From contig OY997657.1 in assembly GCA_963921795.1 (NCBI GenBank), forward strand, positions 33,869,891-33,933,890: a stretch of DNA of 64,000 bases, read 5' to 3'. Below are positions 13,016 through 53,399 of the stretch, one piece after another (position 1 is the stretch's first letter; each line of letters starts with the position of its first letter). Origin of the DNA: Nannobrachium achirus. Lineage: Eukaryota; Chordata; Actinopteri; Myctophiformes; Myctophidae. A model generated the notes under the pieces. The model searched no databases and had not been told where the DNA came from. It was given only the letters and a program-made list of their open reading frames with translations. The position numbers and the translations under genes were made by a program.

Positions 13016-14797
13016 GCAAGTCCAAAATAAAAACAACAACAGTGGGAAAATATATTTATCAAGGTTAAATAAGACAAATTCAGCAGGTGCTTAGGTGCAG
13101 CGTGTAATATTTGGCCCTGCAAGGTTGAGAGCTCAGCTACATAGAATAGAAAAGAAATAAACACAGTAACAGTCGCAATAATACTAGAATGCACATTCTT
13201 ACATGAATGACTTGTCTGCAGTGTCTTGCTCTTTTTACAGGTTAGAAATCCGCTAATGGCAAATAAAAGATACAATACTTTCAAATAGCATGTCGTCATC
13301 ATAATATCACAAGGAAAAATAACAGCAGGGTTATTTACTAGAAAATAACCAAAAAATGTCAGATTCATTGAATTATACAGTTTATGTTGCCTATGTGTCC
13401 CCTCCTTTATAATGTGTCCCACATGGGAAGTAGTACAAAGCCTAATGCAATTTTAAAAGGACTTGGATTAAGAAATCAATAAATACCACCCTATCCCCTG
13501 GCACGAGTTAGAACCTATTTTCCACAGCCCCCTTACCCTCCCATATTTTAACCCACTCAACATTAAAAAGAACATGTCACTTAAAACATGTACATGTGTC
13601 TAGCTTGAGACAAGGCCGACATGAGTGGCTTTTCAAAGTTAAAAACACATTGACACATTTTCTGACATTGTGCTGAAAAGTAATACACACGCATGCCCGC
13701 CCAAACTAGACCCAGAAACATGAAAATGATTACATCCTTTTTAAGTGCCTTTCTGCCTATTCAACTTGTAACAGAACCCCTAAGAAAGAAATACGCTGGC
13801 CTAAAGCATCAGCTGTGCCATCTTTAGACAATAATCTGAACATCTTTGTAACTGAGTCCCACTTAGTTTTTCTGTCTTCTTCTTCTTCCAAACCCATTTG
13901 ATCTGGAATGTTGTCATGCAGCCAAACGGTAGATAGTGCAGTCTTCAAACAGAACAAAAAAGAGAATAGAAAAGAAAAGAAAAGGAAAGAAAATCCTTTT
14001 GGCAACATGCTCCTGAGGAACACTTGTGTGTGCTTCAGCCACCTCCGAGGTGACATTCCTCCGGCTATCAGCACATGAACGTGAATGCACTGTATCACCA
14101 CCCACCCATAATGCACCACTCCACACCTGAGAATCACTTTCGGCCAGTTAAGTAGATGGTTTTTCACTTTGCATCATATCAAACACCCCCACCCACCCCA
14201 CCACCTTGCCACACATGCTTTCAATCGCGATGTTACAAGGGTGCAGAAATTGAAATTATATAGAGCACATTCCTATCTTCTTGCAGCTCTCAAGGTGAAA
14301 TGTAATACGTGTGGTTGTGGGTGGTGGGGGTGAATAACATGAATCATTAAAGTGAAGCAGGGGAAGGCAGCCATCAAACAGAGAGGCCAGTAGTACAGTA
14401 CATGCAGTAAAACACTAATGAATGAATCATTACCCCCGGTGGGGAGTCTAGACCTGGGAACCATGTATCGTGAATAAAACCTGATTTATACTCAGTTGCA
14501 CGCCAGTGCCGCGCACCGAAAACAGCCGATCTATATGCTCACAACGCGTCCCAGCGTGACACGCTTTGAGCTCGAAGATCTGCTATCGTTGACGCACAAC
14601 CAAGTACACATTAGGCGTAAGGGAGGGGCTCAGAGTTGAGGAGAACAGCAGAGACGAAGGAGAAGATCTAGGTGAGCAACAGGGTTGTGTTTTCAGGTCA
14701 GTATATACATGGGGAGAGAGAGGGGCTACAAATAATACTGTGGTGGATGGTAGAGAGTGTTGCGGAGCAGAGAGGGATGAGGCTGGGGACGGAAGGC
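13016..14797 (-). other. crip2: Probable crip2 3' UTR
   Basis: About 1.8 kb between the stop codon and the first good minus-strand AATAAA, with no other exon or ORF of note. It contains a degenerate palindromic repeat at 14518-14590. The assignment rests only on position and the polyadenylation signal; a shorter UTR is possible. Confidence 0.45.
14518..14590. repeat. Degenerate palindromic hairpin in putative crip2 3' UTR
   Basis: CAGCCGATCTATATGCTCAC pairs imperfectly with GAGCTCGAAGATCTGCTATC. It is flanked by TTTATACTCAG..GCGCACC and GACGCACAACCAAGT. Similar flanks surround the hairpins at 18809 and 26436, so it is a second host context for the hairpin. Confidence 0.65.
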
Positions 14798-44005
<29,208 letters not shown>

Positions 44006-44079
44006 GTTGCAATGTTTTGGTCGAATGGAACGAGTGAACTGTTTTGTTTACTAGTGCAGCAGCTTCCACGAGGCTCAGG

Positions 44080-44111
<32 letters not shown>

Positions 44112-44330
44112 GTGACTCTGTGTCGAGCAAGTGCTCTGTGACTGACTGTGTCCCAGTTCACACAGGAGCGGGGAAAGCATCTCTTTCAGATCATCTCATT
44201 TGCATAGTCCCTCCCCGCCACGCTGCCGGCTCGGTAGAGCGCCCGCATCCCATAGTCCGTGAGGATGGACCCCACAGACAGTTGTGATTGGTTAGTTGGT
44301 TGTCAGGAAACCGTCGGTTGGGTATTAAAG
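44006..44330 (-). promoter_or_regulatory. crip2: Putative crip2 5' UTR and core promoter
   Basis: Immediately upstream of the ATG. On the minus strand there is a CCAAT box (44287-44291, ACCAATCA), a perfect POU octamer ATGCAAAT (44198-44205), a GGCGGGGAG Sp1-like box near 44212-44219, and a (GA)n tract (44078-44107) that probably lies in the 5' UTR. No TATA box is seen. The segment is richer in GC than its flanks. The transcription start cannot be fixed from sequence. Confidence 0.55.
44078..44107. repeat. (CT)n tract in the crip2 5' region
   Basis: CT run that reads as (GA)n in the crip2 direction, about 75 bp upstream of the ATG. Confidence 0.9.
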
Positions 44331-44688
44331 GCATAGTTCATCCAAAAATATATATATATATATATTTGCTATCGATTACTCACCCCAATGGAGACTTGAA
44401 TTCATGGATTTATTTCATTTTATGTAATTTTTGTCGCATTCCTCAGCCAATAATTTAATGAACAGCAGTGATTTCCGTGAGTGATGGAGACACAAAGAGC
44501 CTGCCTTTGTTCCCACTGAAGCCGCCACCATGGTAACAGCCGCATGCTGAAACAGTGCACAAATTTGGAAATGACTGATCACTACTGGGTTCTCCAACAT
44601 TACTTCTGAGACTCCTACATTCAATCCCTCATATACTGTGCACATGGGCAAGGACTAGTAAATCAACATCAACATTTTTCAGAAAAAG

Positions 44689-44713
44689 GAAAATAGCAGC
44701 TCTGCTATTTTTC
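44689..44713. repeat. Collapsed hairpin
   Basis: GAAAATAGCAG joined directly to CTGCTATTTTT. Only the outer arms of the hairpin family remain, as expected after deletion at the centre of a palindrome. Confidence 0.6.
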
Positions 44714-44743
44714 TTCACTCTAGATCTGATATAGAGTTGTTGT

Positions 44744-44880
<137 letters not shown>

Positions 44881-45199
44881 CTGTGCACGCGCGCGCATGT
44901 GTGCATGTGCGTGCAAGTGAGTTGAGTGTGTTCGGTATGTCTTTGTATTGAGTTTATCCAGCAGGATTTTAACTCCCTTACTGTTGCTGATGTCATTTAA
45001 TTGACGTCAGTACTGTATTGGTCTGCTATTACAGAGTCTAAATGCCTAGGGCCCTATCCCTCACCCTGGTCATAGCAATGTCACAGAGATACTCAAGCAA
45101 CAGCATGAAAACGACTTCCAAAAGCTCCGTAAGTCAAGTCACCATGTCCTTTTTACTGTGTGTTCCCACCTCCTTGCTGCAGCATCTTGATGATCTCAG

Positions 45200-45660
45200 G
45201 TATAACTAGAAGCAGTGCTCTTCCGAGCACAGGTCTCCACCAGGCCACACAAATCGGCCTGTTATAGCGCCACCATGAGGCTGATTTAAAAAATGTGGGG
45301 CAGAGGTTCTGAATTAGCATCCAGGGAGTGTGTGTGCTCAGTTTGGCAGCGATCGGGCGAACGGCGCCGGAGATTAGCTGGTAACAACCAGGCCACACAA
45401 ATCGGCCTGTTATAGCGCCACCATGAGGCTGATTTGAAAAATGTGGGGCAGAGGTTCTAGATTGGCATCCAGGGAGTGTGTGTGCTCAGTTTGGCAGCGA
45501 TCGGGCCAACGGTGACTGAGATTAGCTGCTCACAAACTGCGAGGACGCACGGACGCACGCACGCACGGACGGACGGACGGACGGACGGACGGACGGACGG
45601 AGGGGAAAACATACTCTCCCTCAGCCTTCGGCTGGTGGAGACAAAAACAAAAAAACAAAA
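45200..45660. repeat. Unclassified repeat with 148-bp tandem duplication and (GGAC)n
   Basis: CAGGCCACACAAATCGGCCT starts two direct copies at 45241 and 45389 (period 148). A (GGAC)n tract (45566-45600), a short hairpin CAGCCTTCGGCTG and an A-rich tail follow. Upstream TAACTAGAAGCAGTGCTC resembles 58897-58920. The tail suggests a retroposed or rolling-circle family, but I cannot assign it. Confidence 0.55.
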
Positions 45661-45669
45661 ACAAAACAT

Positions 45670-46365
45670 ATTACAGGATGTGTGCATGTTGTGTGACTGT
45701 GACTCTTGCTCTACGTGACATTACTGTAGGCCTACACCATTATACAAAGCATAGGCCTATTATAAATACTGTTTGTTTGGTCTTTTAGGAACTTAGGAAT
45801 CTAAAATGAATATTGTGTATGTTTATGTACAGGTTTATGTATGATATGGCAGAAGCTGTAAATACACAAGGATATTGATGGTGGTATGCAGGTATGGTCC
45901 TTTTAGTTTCTCTGTAGGCACTAGCAGGACTTGCACTACTTTGTTGCTGATGTAATGAAGCCACGGTTTAATGGATGTCAAACACATGTCACACAACCAC
46001 ACAATCAAAAATGGCCATAAGAACTATAGGTGGCCACCTGTTGCAAACGTCACACTGTACGTCTTCATTGATTAATGATTTTTCTGTCGGTGAACCACCA
46101 TGCCAAATACATTTTATGGCTTCTCATAATCGGTCATGTGTGTACACCATGTACACCACTTATTTCTCTGAGCTTGTCTGGAGCAAACTGGAAGAAGTCC
46201 AGGAAACGTTATGCACCACAGAATGTTTGATCACTTGCTCTTTCTGTGCCATGGGAAAGTAAAACGTTAATTTCTGAAAGGGAGGTCAGTTTGTCTCCAG
46301 GCCTTCTTGAATGATATTACATGTTGACAAGTTGTAGACAATTAATGCTTTTCCGACTTTCCAAT
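45670..46365. other. Intergenic, no gene recognised
   Basis: The ORF at 45975-46262 (95 codons, plus) has no motif I recognise and no clear splice sites. I treat it as chance. Confidence 0.45.
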
Positions 46366-46563
46366 GCAGAAATGTGGTAAGTTAACTCCTACACTATACA
46401 AGGAGGTTTTTGTGATACAGGCATTTAAAGGAGTGGCTCTTCAGCTGCTCCATCACTTCAGCTGACATGGCTGCTTTTGCTTAGAGATGATGCCCGCTTA
46501 GCCTGTATCACACCCGCAAAAACCTCCTTGTATAGTGTAGGAGTTTACTTACCACATTTCTGC
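46366..46563. repeat. Long inverted repeat with 60-bp arms
   Basis: Arms at 46366-46422 and 46501-46563 (GCAGAAATGTGGTAAGT versus ACTTACCACATTTCTGC) with a 78-nt centre. Arms are close to identical except for small indels. No target duplication or known family recognised. Confidence 0.7.
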
Positions 46564-47683
46564 CTTGCTTTTTCGGGGTTCACATCTTCTTTCATTTCTT
46601 CAAACTCAAAGACAAAACACTGCAGCACATGCTCGAGTCATTGGAATATGCTATTTCTTTCATCTATCCACAAAATAAGTAATTTCAAGATTAAAAAATA
46701 CTTTTATTGTTAATCCCACATATTTTACAAACCTACAAAAGTCTTGCTTCTCAACATTGCAGCATCAAGACAAAATATCAAGAAATAGAAATCGACCCTT
46801 TCAACAATTTGTTCTTGTTATCTCTGTCACTATATTTTCTTCTAATGACCTCCCTGACTCGTTTGAGGCAGATTATCTGGTATTTGACTTGACTCCTGTT
46901 TCCTCTTCTTCTTTTCATTTTGTTCTTTCCTCTACTCCTGCTTTGACAACTTCATCTTCTTTTGCTCCATACCTTGCTTTCTACTTTCTTTATCCCTGCC
47001 TTCTCTTCATAGAGTCCTGTTCATCTTTGGCTATAATGGTTCTTTATGATCTCTCTTTCCTTGTGGCCTCCCACTCTTAACAAACTAACAGCTCTGTGCA
47101 TTGTACTTGGGTTTGAAGGGTTGTTTTCACAAAGTTTAGTCCCTATGGAATCTTTAATAAACTTCTTCCCACCTTTGGGGTTAAACGTGTTCTTGGGATT
47201 TGATTCAATTCTAACTTTCATCCCGAAGAGGATCAAGCAAGCCCTTGGCATTTAACATGTACATTATGTGTTCTGTCTTCAGTAACACTACTTATGGCAC
47301 AAGTTTCAGAAGGTGCTGCCCACAGACTGCCTGTATGAAAATTATGATTATTTTCACAAATGATCCAAATACTAATTATCTATCTATGCTATGGCAGAGA
47401 AAAAGTAATGTTTTAGTCAGTGTTCTAACTATTACAAATTATTACCTTTCCTGACCAAATTTTCAAAGTCAATGAAACTACAGGCATTCAAAATGTAAAC
47501 CATATCATTGGCACAGTTGTCCAGTTGGTCAGAACAGGACTTTGTTTGGAAATTGGGAAACTGCACTTCAAAACAACTATGGATGTGTATGACTGTATAT
47601 TATATTTAATTTCAAACAGTAACATTCTGAATGAAAAAAAACAAACCTCGGTTCGAAGTCAAAGACTGTACTGAACTGTACTG

Positions 47684-47686
<3 letters not shown>

Positions 47687-47772
<86 letters not shown>

Positions 47773-47785
47773 TGCGTGCGTGTGT
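47687..47785. repeat. (GT)n/(GCGT)n microsatellite
   Basis: GT run passing into GCGT units and mixed GT/CG. Confidence 0.95.
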
Positions 47786-47820
47786 GTGCGCGTGTGCGTG
47801 TGTGTGTGTGAGTGTTGAGT

Positions 47821-47958
47821 GTGCCTGGCCCTCCTTTAACGTGTGTGTGTGCCTGGCCCTCCTTTAATGTGTGTGTGTGCCTGGCCCTCCTTTAACGTGT
47901 GTGTGTGCCTGGCCCTCCTTTAATGTGTGTGTGTGCCTGGTCCTCCTTTAACGTGTGT

Positions 47959-47962
<4 letters not shown>
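47821..47962. repeat. 28-bp minisatellite, five units
   Basis: GCCTGGCCCTCCTTTAA recurs at 47823, 47851, 47879, 47907 and 47935, separated by GT runs. Units alternate TTTAAC, TTTAAT, TTTAAC, TTTAAT, TTTAAC, which points to growth by a two-unit (56-bp) step. A poly-G run follows at 47974-47989. Confidence 0.9.
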
Positions 47963-47989
<27 letters not shown>

Positions 47990-48536
47990 TCAGGAGAGGT
48001 ATTGCCAGGCTACATACATATAGCCAGCCACATAGCCAGCCACGGACATTCCAGTGTATAGGGAGCCAGTTTCACCGCTCCAAAAATATAGCTTCCAAAA
48101 TTAAATGTCACCCATTCAAACACCGTTTTTGATCGATAGCACATACATTTTTTAGACAATAATTCTATAACTTTATAAATTAGTTTTAAGTAATTTATCT
48201 GAGTTTACAACCATAAAACCAATTTCTCTTAAGTGTAACTAGTTGGCTAATAGCCACCTCTAGGATCTCACAGAGAAAATACCATTGTGTTAAACTTCTA
48301 CCACTGCAGTCTCATTCTTCAGACTATTACCAATTTAACTTAAACGTTAATTCATCATGCAGGTAAGATTAGGTAACTGCCTATGAACAACACTCATCCT
48401 GGCCATATGAAGCCACCGAAAACAGCACACCCACAAACCCACCAGGGTGGCCCTTAACTAATGAGATAATAACTTTGGTTATGTGATATTGATTCACCAT
48501 TAATTAACAGGAATTAATGATGAATTAATTATAAAT

Positions 48537-48725
48537 TGGGGCACCTGCTGGCTTACTGGTCCAGGCGCATACCACATAAGGCAGCCTTTGCCACATAGGC
48601 ATTGATGCCTGGCGGCGTTGCCTGTTCGATTCCCGATCCGGACGACCTTTGCCGCATGTCACTCCCCATCTCTCCCCCCATTTCTCGAATAAAGGCATAA
48701 AAGCCCCAAAAACAAATCTTGAATA
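48537..48725 (+). mobile_element. tRNA-derived SINE with 14-bp target duplication
   Basis: Box B region TGTTCGATTCC and the shared body GATCCGGACGACCTTTG. AATTAATTATAAAT flanks it at 48523-48536 and 48726-48739. Contains an internal duplication of CACATA(A)GGCA relative to the copy at 5976. Confidence 0.88.
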
Positions 48726-48739
48726 AATTAATTATAAAT

Positions 48740-50080
48740 CCATCATAAATTCATCCAGGCCTACGAGTTAATAATGAATTAAGCGTCAATTAAGCATTCA
48801 TTATTTGCCTCCAGGAGACTGGAGAGGCTCTTTGTTGTTACCACAAAAGGTGCACAATGTTGTGTCCCAAAAATCAAGTAGCCAATCACAACGCGACCAC
48901 CTACCCTGGGCTATGGGATCTACAGTTGAATCTGCCCTCACTCTCTTTGGAACTGCCTGCAACCAAGTCACTCAGGCGGGAGAGCAGCCAGGGTACTCAG
49001 ACGGCCGGTAGAATAGTTTACGGGGGCACACGTACACCCACTTTCCTTTTCCCTATTTCATCATACGAGTGGGCAGTGTTTAGTTGAGTGACAATGGTCC
49101 CTTTCACAGTGAGTGACCAGGAGGAATGCGTTGGGAAAGGAAAGGCAAGTCACTGAAACGTGGCTGGTGTAGATCATCTTTCTTAGACTGCCTCCTCTTG
49201 CGTCCTGGCATTTAGACCATTACCCACACAGAGTAGATAGACTTGAGAGAGTGGGCTACCATGAATTAATAAATTCCAGCCACATGACTTGTCATTGATT
49301 TTCACATCTATTGCCTAATTAAAGTAATGAACCAGTTGCATCTGTACTTTTGACATGATGAAAGCGAAAGACGCATTCACATGACTATCAGTTCACCTCT
49401 AGCAGTGTGCTGGATCTTTCCATAGGGCCTTGTGAGTGTACGTGTCACTGAGGTCATTCTTTCACACATCGGTGCTGTCTGTCTGCTCGGTGACAAAGTG
49501 CAGGTTCTGGTTGTACAGCAACGGACACATTCTTCAGTTATTTCCCACAGCTGTGTGCGAGTGTCCCGCCTGATTAGACACCGGCTACATGCCTTTGACC
49601 ATTTCCTCTTTATCTCTGCTTAGCTCACTGTTTTAAAAAACCCGTTACGTCTAACTGTCAACCGGGCAGACTGACTGTACTGCTGAGGCTCTTTTAAGGG
49701 GGGAAATGTCGCGTGTCGTTTATTGTTCATTTTTAGGCATTTGGTGGGCACTGGGCATTCAACCTCACAGGGTTTAAGTGTCTTGATTATGGGCCGTTTA
49801 TGTGACTTTTAGTAGCCACATATTTGTTCAAACACGTGATGTTTTCATCACTGGGACATTACTTGAACCATTAAGTCACCCAGAATACACAGCCATTTAT
49901 TTCATTGCAACTCTGACAGGTAGTATAAGAAAAGAGTGTGCCTTAATAACATAGGAACGTCATGTTGCCAGGAAACATTTCAATATATTATTTTTCTGAC
50001 CCTTTGGCTTTGTTTATTCCTTCTTTCTACAAACACTGAACGTCTAGATTGCCCAAAAATACTGCCTTATTTACCCTCAG
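48740..50080. other. Intergenic, no gene recognised
   Basis: Unique sequence. Short ORFs (48805, 48857, 49432) lack domains. Confidence 0.5.
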
Positions 50081-50090
50081 TAGTAGATCT

Positions 50091-50364
50091 ATAGCCTGGC
50101 ATTAGCCAGACTGATAATGTGCATTCACTCACACACTCCTCCACGGTATCAGTCTGGACTTCGGCCCATAGGGAGCGAGTATGAGAAATCAGAAAATGAT
50201 CGGGCCAATCAGTGCCTTTCAACTGAACAGTGAAATACTATCACTGATTGGCCCGATCATTTTCTGATTTCTCATACTCGTTGCCTATAGGCCGAAGTCC
50301 AGACTGATACCGTGCAGAGGGACGTGAGAGTGAATCCACATTGTCAGTCTGGCTAATGCCAGGC
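50091..50364. mobile_element. Near-complete palindromic MITE
   Basis: Arms of about 125 bp, from GCCTGGCATTAGCCAGACTG to CAGTCTGGCTAATGCCAGGC, meet around a 25-nt unpaired centre near 50228-50250. TAGTAGAT occurs at 50081-50088 and 50365-50372, a possible 8-bp target duplication; a TA duplication fits the exact arm ends equally well. Arms still match closely. Superfamily uncertain. Confidence 0.75.
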
Positions 50365-50851
50365 TAGTAGATAGGGGCTGTCTGCCTCCCTCAGCGATGA
50401 CTGTGTCTGTTCCAAAGAGGCCATTACTTTTGACCTCCAGCGGTTTGCTGTGGTTGCAGGTTTGCTGCCAGTTCAGCTGCGGTATCAGAATCAGGCCCAG
50501 TGCAAGGGAAGGTCAAATGCACTATAAAGACAGACACACAGGGGCAGGGGATTGAGACTGAAGAGCCATCGTTTTCTTTTCTGTAGTCCTACTCGGTTCA
50601 CTGCACACAGTGCTCACGCAGGGCTAGGGGGGAAAGAAAGTGGTGATCATACGATTCCCACTAGAGCCATATACTCAGAGGTCTAACTCTGGCAATAAAA
50701 CACACATTTGTGGGGCTGTAATTGTTGAAAAAGAGTAAGTGAATACAAAGTTAGCAAAAACATACTTTTTCAGTTTACAGAGAGGGTGAAAATGGATGAT
50801 GAGATAGAGGATGGTATACTGCCATACTGGTAGCATTAAGTACCATGCATA

Positions 50852-51992
50852 TGTAACAGGGAGACCTGCCTCCAGTCAGGGCTCTGTGTCCACGTCCAAC
50901 TCGCACAGGTGTGAGTAATCACTCATTTACCCCTCCCCTATAAAGCCTGGTGTTCAGGCACTCATTCCTTCTTGGCTCTCTGTAGAGGCGGTTGGCTTGT
51001 CTGAGACAGGTAGGCAATGGTGGTGTTTTGGCTTTAACATGATGGTGTAAATGAGTGTACTTACCTTTAATGGTCCTGTTTCTCAGGGGCCCCCTGTTCC
51101 ATGCCTCACTGAGGATTAAATGCCAACTCTGTAGTCCAGGTGCTAGGGCCAAACCTTGTCTAATTTGAGGTATGTGGAATAATGTGTTTGTTATATATAT
51201 TCTGCCTCCCTATTGTGGTTTTAATACTATTTTATATTTGTAGGCTTCAGCCATTGTGCCCTTGGTGTTCCTGACTGTCCCTGTATACTGTGTGAACTGC
51301 CTCAGCCATTGTGCCCTTGGTGTTCCTGTCCCTGTATACTGTGAACTGCCATGAGTCAGACGTCCTCGATACCTGTACACATGACCTTAACTGCTGAGGT
51401 AAAATGGGAGTCCATATGTTGATGTGTTTAATGTATATAATTATAATACATGAGAGCTAATTGTATCTTTGTTTGATCCTATAGGAATAAGCTCCGTTTA
51501 TGCTGCCTTTGCCCCTTTTCTTTATAGTTGGTTTCTTTTGCATTGTACTTTATTTTCATTGATAACCCAACTGCTATATATTAATTGTTGTTTCCTTATT
51601 TACTCAGATTGAGTTGGAGGTGACTGTGGGGGGAGAACTGTGCGGAGGGCTCGTTGCCCACCCTTCTGTCCACTGCATGCTTTTGCTGTGTGTTTAGTGT
51701 GCACCTAACCCACCCAGTGTGTAAGTGTGTTTTTATAGTGTGTGTTTGTAGTGAAATAGTTTGAACCCTCACCATACTAATCGCCTCTATTTCTCTCTAC
51801 TCCCCCCTAGTCTTCACTCTTAGTAGTAAATAGTAACTTTTAACCATCTGACTTGTGATAAATAAAGCTGATATTTTATTGTTACCTCATGCATTTGATC
51901 GATCTAACTTTAAACTACTGTTTGATAAAGGCTTGGAATAAACCTATATTTTGATATCTTGAGAAACACGTCTCTGTTCCCTTTACTTTACA
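50852..51992 (+). other. Possible solo LTR or non-coding transcription unit
   Basis: A TATA-box context (CCCTATAAAGCC at 50937-50948) is followed by several consensus-looking donors and acceptors (for example GACAG|GTAGGC near 51008, TTTCTCAG near 51085, TTGAG|GTATG near 51172, TTTGTAG near 51243) and AATAAA at 51863 and 51938. No protein-coding frame spans it. TGTAACAGGG at the start and TTTACA at the end are weakly LTR-like, without target duplication. A duplicated CAGCCATTGTGCCCTTGGTG lies at 51247 and 51303. Confidence 0.3.
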
Positions 51993-52029
51993 AACGAACC
52001 TGTGTTGCTATTCAATGTGGTTGTATTAG

Positions 52030-52900
52030 CACTTTATTCTTTGGGCGAAACTCCCAAAGTGGCGTTGTCGAGGTTATTACTATGTTGTAAATCTGCCATG
52101 GTTACACATAGTAATACATAAGGACCGCCGGAATACACAAGAAACGGAGGGGGAGAGTCATTTAATCCGGTTGCTCCGTAGGTCCGGACGTAATTGTTTG
52201 TCTCCGTAACCTTACGGACAACACTCAACCTGACGGATCAAAACCGATAAAAACGTACGTACGCTTGAACTACCCGGCCGTGGCAAACTTTTGTCAACCG
52301 TGGCAGTAGTGAGGACAATTACTTATAACAGCGGTTCTGAAACAAACTATATGTGTCCCAACAAGAAATATAATTTTAGCAAGAAACGGTAAAAAAAAGG
52401 AACGTCATTGCAACCAAGAAGACATTCCTCACAGGAACGGCTGTGCATTGGCATGAGAATACATACACACAAACGCGCGCGCACACACTCACACCGCCTC
52501 TCATCCAAAAGCGAGATGGGTGCAGTGCACTGTGTTGTTATTATTACTCAGTCTGGGTGGTTAAATCTGTACCCTCGCGGAGTTGCATTTACCGCGATAA
52601 TGTTGCGACAGACAGCAGCTGCAGAACCAGTCCAGACTCTTACAAAACATCACGTCGGTCGCCGGGTCAAGAAATTCTGTGGTTCTACATATTTTGGCTA
52701 AAAATGCTTCGGTTTTTACACGTGTGTGCTGTGCAGAAGACCCCCTCCATGTGGCGCGCGGCTCCAACGGGAGCAGAATTGGAGCGGAGAGTGGGTCGGC
52801 ACGTACATAAAGCATAGAGCAACTATGTATGTCGACGTAACTACCGTACGTACTGTCTCACCCAAAAACGTACACAAAATCAACCATACGTAACTATAAA
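52030..52900. other. CpG-containing stretch of unknown nature
   Basis: Richer in CG and ACGTACGT-type motifs than its surroundings (52250-52262 and 52840-52860). It may be a decayed transposon. The two overlapping ORFs at 52408-52817 show no recognised domain. Confidence 0.3.
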
Positions 52901-52987
52901 TGGCCCTTTAGACTGCTCTGTGTGACTGAAGGGGGTGGACAGATCCAGGTCATTTACTTCACTTTTGATCTGATGGCTCTTTCAAGG

Positions 52988-53028
<41 letters not shown>

Positions 53029-53095
53029 CGGTAGATAGATAGATACCTTTATTATCCCACAGGGGAAATTCAGTTGCCCAGAGGCAGCACAGCAG
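52988..53095 (-). mobile_element. LINE 3' end with (TATC)n tail
   Basis: On the minus strand: GAATTTCCCCTGTGGGATAA, then TAAAGGTATC and a (TATC)n run. This is a very common teleost non-LTR retrotransposon tail with a tetranucleotide 3' repeat. Confidence 0.65.
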
Positions 53096-53399
53096 TTTAA
53101 GGTTACAAGTTACAAAGAAGTAAGAAAAAGAAAGAGTACTGTAGTATACAGTCCAAAGAGCAAGCACAAAAAAAGAAGAATATAAACATAAAGTGTCGAA
53201 AAGCTATTGCAAAAAAGAAGAATATATACATAAAGTGACCACGAAACATTCAACGCATTCAAGGAGCCCAAATCCTCAGTGTTCATTTGACTCTGATAAT
53301 GTGCAAATACCAAATGGATCCGTAAGGGTCCCAGGTTACATTTCTACACTCAGTTACAAATCGACACAGAGTTTGCTCCAGTAGAGCTACATCAGACAG

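Noticed and set aside
45975-46262. 95-codon ORF upstream of crip2
   Set aside because: No motif, no codon-bias cue and no splice context.
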